NCBI RefSeq assembly: GCF_021088345.1
Contig: NZ_CP088156.1
Coordinates: 4,774,001 to 4,838,000 of the forward strand
DNA length: 64,000 bases
Reading direction: 5' to 3'
DNA from: Bradyrhizobium ontarionense
Lineage (GTDB): Bacteria; Pseudomonadota; Alphaproteobacteria; Rhizobiales; Xanthobacteraceae
The position numbers and the translations under genes are program-made. Below, piece by piece: positions 60,173 to 64,000 of this stretch. Each line of letters begins with the position of its first letter. The stretch's first letter is position 1. The notes beneath the pieces were generated by a model. That model was not told the origin of the DNA. It was given only the letters and a program-made list of their open reading frames with translations, and searched no databases.

Positions 60173-61126
60173 TCACCCATCGAACAGCGCAGCCTCGGTG
60201 AAGGCCAGGTCGCCAAGGCGTGGCGGATGGGGCCCCTTGGCATATTTGCGGCCGCGCTTGTCCGAGTACCAGCCGGCAAGGCCTGCGACCGGCGCGTTGG
60301 CATCGAAGCGAACCAGCAGGCCGCCGCGCCGGAGCAGAAATCGTCCGATATTGCCCGCCAGCCTGACCAGGCTCGCGACGTCACGGCAGTACAACAAGCG
60401 ATACACCGGCAGAACGTTCTTCACACGGTGCTTCTGAAAGACGAATGGATAGGCCGTCGGCCCGTCATGGACGACGAGGCTCAGGCAGCCCCAGGCCGCG
60501 TGCTGCCGCAGCAGATCGGCCTCGAATGCGGAGAGCCCTGCCGCATCGCGCTCCGCGAACTCGCCAACCCTCACATTCGCTGGCGGCTGCGACAATGCCA
60601 GCGCCGCGTAGATCTGCCCCTTGCAATAGACCGAGAAACCCTGGGCTTCGACCTGCGGCCAGGTGTGCGGCGCAGGCGTGATGTTGAAATAGGTGACGGT
60701 CTTGTCGCGTGTCGCTGCCCGAACCAGCATCGAGCTGAAAGCTCGGAACGCAGGCTCGACATACCAGCTCGAGACATTCGCCCTGACGATGGTCGTGCCA
60801 TCGTCGGCCGGAAGTTCCGAGAACAACAGCAGGATCACCCCGACCGGCACGCCGCCATGATCGAGGCAGTAGCCGAAGGTAGGAAAGCCAGTCGGCCTTG
60901 GACGCGTCGCGTGGCGATCGAGGCCGCGCAGCCAGTACGCTTCGCTGCGGAATGAAAAGCCGCGCGTGAGCAGCGCCGCGACCGCCGCCAGATCCGCTGT
61001 CCTGATTTCGCGGACACGCACGCCGCCGGCGGCTGGTGCCGGCTGCGTATCGTTCGCAACGTCGGTCTTTCTGAGCGGCTGCATTCCAGCGTCATCCGAT
61101 CGAGATTCGATGTGCGGGCTCATCAT
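60173..61126 (-). CDS. GNAT-type acyltransferase-like protein
   Basis: This 317-residue protein has a GNAT-like N-terminal domain (about 35-150): VREIRTADLAAVAALLTRGF, GVPVGVILLLFSELP and SSWYVEPAFRAFSSMLVRAA, matching the strands and helix around the acetyl-CoA site. The C-terminal half (to 317) has another alpha/beta domain (LSLVVHDGPTAYPFVFQKHR). It may acylate a sugar or a protein; donor and acceptor are unknown. Similar bidomain GNAT proteins occur near polysaccharide loci of Bradyrhizobium (from memory). An in-frame ATG 14 codons in (MQPLRKTD) is an alternative start. Confidence 0.75.
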   Translation of the reverse strand: MMSPHIESRSDDAGMQPLRKTDVANDTQPAPAAGGVRVREIRTADLAAVAALLTRGFSFRSEAYWLRGLDRHATRPRPTGFPTFGYCLDHGGVPVGVILLLFSELPADDGTTIVRANVSSWYVEPAFRAFSSMLVRAATRDKTVTYFNITPAPHTWPQVEAQGFSVYCKGQIYAALALSQPPANVRVGEFAERDAAGLSAFEADLLRQHAAWGCLSLVVHDGPTAYPFVFQKHRVKNVLPVYRLLYCRDVASLVRLAGNIGRFLLRRGGLLVRFDANAPVAGLAGWYSDKRGRKYAKGPHPPRLGDLAFTEAALFDG

Positions 61127-61291
61127 CCGAAGTGAACGTCCTTTATCGCAATTCCGGCAAGACTCCGTCCCGTCGCACGCGAACCGGCGACCGCTCTCAC
61201 CGTTGCGTTAACAGATTGCTTCGCGGGATCGGCGCGGTCGGCCGTCGGACGCCGCGACGGTCGAGCCGGCAATCGCCAACCGCCGCCATCG

Positions 61292-62635
61292 TCACGGCCG
61301 CGGTACACGAAACATGTAGGTCTCATTGGCGTTGAGCCCGTCGACGAAGAAGCGGCCGGGCCTCGCTTCGATCCGGCGCTGCAGCCCATCCCATCCCCAG
61401 ACCTCGATGCTGCGTGCCCATTGAGGCAGCTCGATCTCGACCGCCCGGCCCGGCCGGTCGGTCCAGCCTGCGATGTTCTGCCAGACGATCAGATCGGCGT
61501 CGGGTCCGCTCAACGTGTAGAGCGCGAGACGGCGGTCGGTCGCAACGATCTTCATGTGACCGGCGAGCTGTAGCACCGTCTTCAGGACGAGACTCCGCGC
61601 CTCCGGCACCCACGGATTGTTGCTCGCAGCCATCGCATAGGCGAGGCCATCGACATCCGGCGTATCGCCGAGATTCCACGGGAATGCCAGGACGGAGACT
61701 GGCGACCGGCCATCCTTCCCGACCACGGCAAGCTGGTCCCAGACCGCGTTGAGAAACAGTTTGGCCGCGACGTGCTCATCCTGCCATGCGCCGGCCCGCG
61801 CCACATTGAACTCGGTCGCGTAGAAGTTGACGTCCCGGCTCAGGCCCATCGCCTGCTTGATCCGATCGAAGCAGGTCTGCACCGAGAACTCCCGTCCCCT
61901 GGTCATCGGATACCATCGATCATTGTAGTAGGTATGTAGATCGACGCCGTCGAGGCGGCCGTCCTCGAGCAGATCGGCGATCGCAGGCCCATAGCCGCGC
62001 AGCGTGGCGTCGCCGTGCGAGTTGCAGGTGGCGAAGCCGCCGGGGACGACGCGCAGCATGGGATCCACGCTATGGACGCCGTCGGCGAGCCCCGCCAGCG
62101 CGTCGTGATAGTCCTTGCGCGGAATCGACGCCTGCACATCCGGCTCGTTGATCGCGGTGAAGACGGTCGCGCCCCAGTCGGGAATACCGTTTTCCCGGCC
62201 CCAGTCGCCGCCGGGGCGAAAACGCTTGGCCATCGCCTGCCCTGCGGCGAACCAGTCCTGATAGGACCCGATCGGCTGCGGCGGGTTCAGGGTCTGATAG
62301 CTGCCTTCATATTCGAGCAGGATCAGCGGCGTGATGCCGCTCTTGTGCGCCTCAAGCATGGCGGCATCGAAATCGCGCGGCGTCGGCACCCGCGCGAGCG
62401 TGCGCCAGCCGTAGGAATCCATCCGCCCCATCCCGGCACCGACCCCATGCAGCGCCTGATAGATCTGCGTGCTCTTGCCGGCGAGATGCGTCACGAGATT
62501 GCCGCCGCCAATGCGGTCGGACATCCGCGATGCGGGTCCGACCAACTCGCCCGACCGGGCCGTGCTCGACTGAACGAACGAGACAATCGTTAACAGGGCT
62601 ATGCTAATAACCACCAGATTGGAACGAAGTCGCAA
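61292..62635 (-). CDS. Clan-A glycoside hydrolase-like exported protein
   Basis: This roughly 447-residue protein has an N-terminal signal or anchor (LVVISIALLTIVSFVQSSTA) and a TIM-barrel with clan GH-A features: TAINEPDVQASIPRKDYHDA (acid/base Glu after Asn) and FYATEFNVARAG (putative nucleophile Glu). Residues 370 on form a beta-sandwich domain (RPGRAVEIELPQWARSIEVW). It resembles GH39/GH5-like hydrolases and could trim surface glycans. The start is uncertain: a TTG at 62635 (with GGGA upstream) gives a clean signal and avoids overlapping the divergent GT4 gene; a TTG at 62689 also opens the frame. Confidence 0.78.
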   Translation of the reverse strand: MRLRSNLVVISIALLTIVSFVQSSTARSGELVGPASRMSDRIGGGNLVTHLAGKSTQIYQALHGVGAGMGRMDSYGWRTLARVPTPRDFDAAMLEAHKSGITPLILLEYEGSYQTLNPPQPIGSYQDWFAAGQAMAKRFRPGGDWGRENGIPDWGATVFTAINEPDVQASIPRKDYHDALAGLADGVHSVDPMLRVVPGGFATCNSHGDATLRGYGPAIADLLEDGRLDGVDLHTYYNDRWYPMTRGREFSVQTCFDRIKQAMGLSRDVNFYATEFNVARAGAWQDEHVAAKLFLNAVWDQLAVVGKDGRSPVSVLAFPWNLGDTPDVDGLAYAMAASNNPWVPEARSLVLKTVLQLAGHMKIVATDRRLALYTLSGPDADLIVWQNIAGWTDRPGRAVEIELPQWARSIEVWGWDGLQRRIEARPGRFFVDGLNANETYMFRVPRP

Positions 62636-62659
62636 TGTCTGATCCCGTAGATTTCTGTG

Positions 62660-63847
62660 ATGAATTTTGAGATCGTCCAGGTCGTGCAAGAGATAAGCAA
62701 TGCCGGCGGCGTGGAAACCGTCGCCATCGAGCTGGCCCGCGTTTTCGGTCGAAATGGTTTATCGAACATCGTCCTCGCGAGCACGGTCGCTGAGAATCTC
62801 GAACAGTCGATCAGGGTCGAGCCGGTCGCGCCATGGCTTGCACGCATTCCGACCCGCGGGCTTTTCCGTCATATCGGACGCGCCATCGTGGTGCCCCTGT
62901 TCACGCTCGCTGCAACGCGGGCGCTCGCACGTCATCCCGACGCCGTCATCATCAGCCACGGCGACAGTCTCAAGGGCGACGTCCTGATCGTTCATGCCGT
63001 CAATGCGCAGAGCCTTGCGGAGAAGCGCGCCGCCGGCAGCTGGCGCTGGCTGCTCAATCCGATGCATCTCTGGGTCAGCCTGCGCGACCGGTTCATGATC
63101 GGAGGCTTGCGCTATCGCGCATTCGTGGCCGTGTCGGAGCGCGTGACCGCGGAGCTGCAGCGAATCTATCGCGTGCCGCCGTCGCGCATCCACGTCATAT
63201 CGAACGGAATCGACCTCGATCGTTTTCGCCGCGACGAAACCCGCGGCCAGGCCATCCGCCGCGAGTTCGGCATACCGGAGAGCGCGAGACTGCTGTTGTT
63301 CGTCGGCCACGAATTTCATCGCAAGGGACTGGCGCATGCGGTCGGCGCACTCGACCGGCTGGGCGACGATGTCCGACTGCTGGTCGTTGGCTCGGACAAT
63401 CCCGCGCCGTACCGGAAGCTGACACGCAAGGCACAGGATCGCCTGATCTTCGCCGGCCCGCGTTCCGACATGACGGCGCTCTATTCCGCCGCCGACGCCT
63501 TCGTGCTGCCGACGAGCTATGAGACGTTCTCGCTGGTCTGCATGGAAGCGATGGCCTGCTCGGTGCCGGTGTTCGCAACGCCGGTCGGCGGCATCGAGGA
63601 CTATCTCCGCGACGGCGTCAACGGCTTCCGCATCCTGGCCGACGCCGACGACATCGCCGCCAAGATCGCTGCGGCATTCGCCGATCCCGCACTGATGCAG
63701 CAACTCCGGGACGGCGCGCGCGCGACCGCGCAGGCCTATGGCTGGGATCAGGTTGGGCTGCAATATATCGAGCTGCTCAGGCAGATCGATGCCGAGAAGC
63801 GCGCGGTGCGCCGACCCGCATTGCCGCTCTCCGCCGAGGCATCGTAG
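62660..63847 (+). CDS. Glycosyltransferase family 4
   Basis: This 395-residue GT-B transferase has VQVVQEISNAGGVETVAIEL, the block VAVSERVTAELQRIYRVPPS, VISNGIDLDRFRRDE, LLFVGHEFHRKGLAHAVGAL, and the donor-binding SYETFSLVCMEAMACSVPVF with the E-x7-E signature and TPVGGIEDYLRDGVNGFR. This is the usual mannosyl/glucosyl-type architecture; donor unknown. ATG 62660 is preceded by an in-frame GTG. The gene starts about 25 bases from the divergent glycosidase start, a very short promoter spacer. It ends 4 bases before the convergent GT4 at the window edge. Confidence 0.92.
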   Translation: MNFEIVQVVQEISNAGGVETVAIELARVFGRNGLSNIVLASTVAENLEQSIRVEPVAPWLARIPTRGLFRHIGRAIVVPLFTLAATRALARHPDAVIISHGDSLKGDVLIVHAVNAQSLAEKRAAGSWRWLLNPMHLWVSLRDRFMIGGLRYRAFVAVSERVTAELQRIYRVPPSRIHVISNGIDLDRFRRDETRGQAIRREFGIPESARLLLFVGHEFHRKGLAHAVGALDRLGDDVRLLVVGSDNPAPYRKLTRKAQDRLIFAGPRSDMTALYSAADAFVLPTSYETFSLVCMEAMACSVPVFATPVGGIEDYLRDGVNGFRILADADDIAAKIAAAFADPALMQQLRDGARATAQAYGWDQVGLQYIELLRQIDAEKRAVRRPALPLSAEAS

Positions 63848-63851
63848 CTGA

Positions 63852-64000
63852 CTAATTGGCTTGCAGCGGCTGGCTCCGAACGACGCGGGAACCAGTTCTC
63901 GACTGGTCTGCAGCGCGGCAGGCATTTTCAATCGCGCTCGCGACGGCATCGTAGGTGAAGCGCCTGAGCACATTGGCACGTGCGGCTTCGGCCCGCGCAG
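63852..64000 (-). CDS. C-terminal end of another GT4 glycosyltransferase (window edge)
   Basis: Only the last 48 or so codons are present; the start is beyond the window. The reading frame ends at TAG 63854-63852. The peptide includes ANVLRRFTYDAVASAIENAC, which resembles the final helix of GT4 enzymes (consensus near 'A-R-x-x-V-x-x-R-F-x-Y-D'). The tail of about 20 residues is basic. It converges with the GT4 at 62660. Family assignment rests on this short stretch. Confidence 0.65.
   Translation of the reverse strand, partial: ARAEAARANVLRRFTYDAVASAIENACRAADQSRTGSRVVRSQPLQAN

Noticed and set aside
62759..63979. 406-codon minus-strand frame over the 62660 GT4 gene
   Set aside because: Antisense shadow; the true minus-strand gene at the edge uses another frame ending at 63852.
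1..64000. tRNA, rRNA, CRISPR array, integrase or prophage
   Set aside because: I found no repeat-spacer pattern, no cloverleaf-like sequence in the gaps, and no phage or integrase proteins; absence is by reading only, not by a search tool.

Overview
The window looks like a chromosomal segment of an alphaproteobacterium of the Bradyrhizobium type. GC is high (roughly 60-68% in most genes), GTG/TTG starts are used, and the gene set (BTLCP peptidase, Hint_2 protein, rfb block, Wza/Wzc/Wzy machinery) fits. A structured intergenic segment at about 17640-18095 also resembles, from memory, a dispersed repeat of Bradyrhizobium/Rhodopseudomonas genomes. Almost everything here concerns making, modifying, exporting or trimming surface polysaccharide and secreted surface proteins. 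I see no tRNA, rRNA, CRISPR array, integrase or complete insertion sequence.

Layout. 1-2.25 kb: the start of a metallophosphatase cut by the window edge, a tiny secreted protein and a GT4 glycosyltransferase, all on the minus strand. 2.5-8.4 kb: a plus-strand unit of an unknown protein and two large multidomain GT2 proteins, closed by a hairpin. 8.4-10.5 kb: a Hint-domain (hedgehog/intein-like) protein divergent from an AraC-type regulator. 10.7-14.0 kb: a 1125-residue TPR protein ending in a GT32-like sugar transferase. 14.0-17.6 kb: the four dTDP-L-rhamnose genes as two divergent pairs (rfbD-rfbC and rfbA-rfbB). 17.6-18.1 kb: the repeat. 18.1-22.1 kb: a visibly AT-richer block with an AlgX/AlgJ-like SGNH protein, two GT2_4-type transferases and a WbsX/GH99-like protein. 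22.2-27.8 kb: a pyruvyl transferase, a small protein built of 'YLAxxPDV' repeats, and a 1299-residue protein with the same repeats fused to WbsX-like, GT4 and GT2 domains.

28.0-36.0 kb: a type I secretion cassette on the minus strand (RTX-like calcium-binding protein, methyltransferase, HlyB-like ABC exporter, HlyD-like adaptor, Sel1-repeat protein). 36.5-37.6 kb: an orphan ParA-like ATPase and a secreted protein. 37.7-48.3 kb: the initiating polyprenyl-phosphate sugar transferase, a methyltransferase, CgeB-like, GT4 and GT2 glycosyltransferases, a Wzx-like flippase and a Wzy-like membrane protein. 48.3-54.1 kb: a Wzc/ExoP-like co-polymerase with tyrosine-kinase domain, a secreted Gly-rich protein, an O-antigen-ligase/Wzy_C protein and a Wza-like outer-membrane lipoprotein; these form one minus-strand operon that continues to 45.55 kb. 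54.4-64 kb: a second ligase-like protein, a LapG-like peptidase, an orphan transposase-OrfA-like HTH protein, a pectate-lyase-like beta-helix protein, small secreted proteins, a GNAT protein, a clan-A glycosidase, a GT4, and the tail of another GT4 cut by the edge.

How it fits together. The region from 37.7 to 56 kb reads as a complete Wzx/Wzy-dependent exopolysaccharide pathway: priming transferase, glycosyltransferases, flippase, polymerase, Wzc, Wza. The rfb genes supply dTDP-rhamnose. The SGNH protein and the pyruvyl transferase are candidates for acetyl and pyruvate decoration. The beta-helix protein and the glycosidase are candidates for trimming the polymer. The type I secretion cassette probably exports the small RTX protein and perhaps the Hint protein. 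Family assignments are my reading of motifs; no database search was possible.
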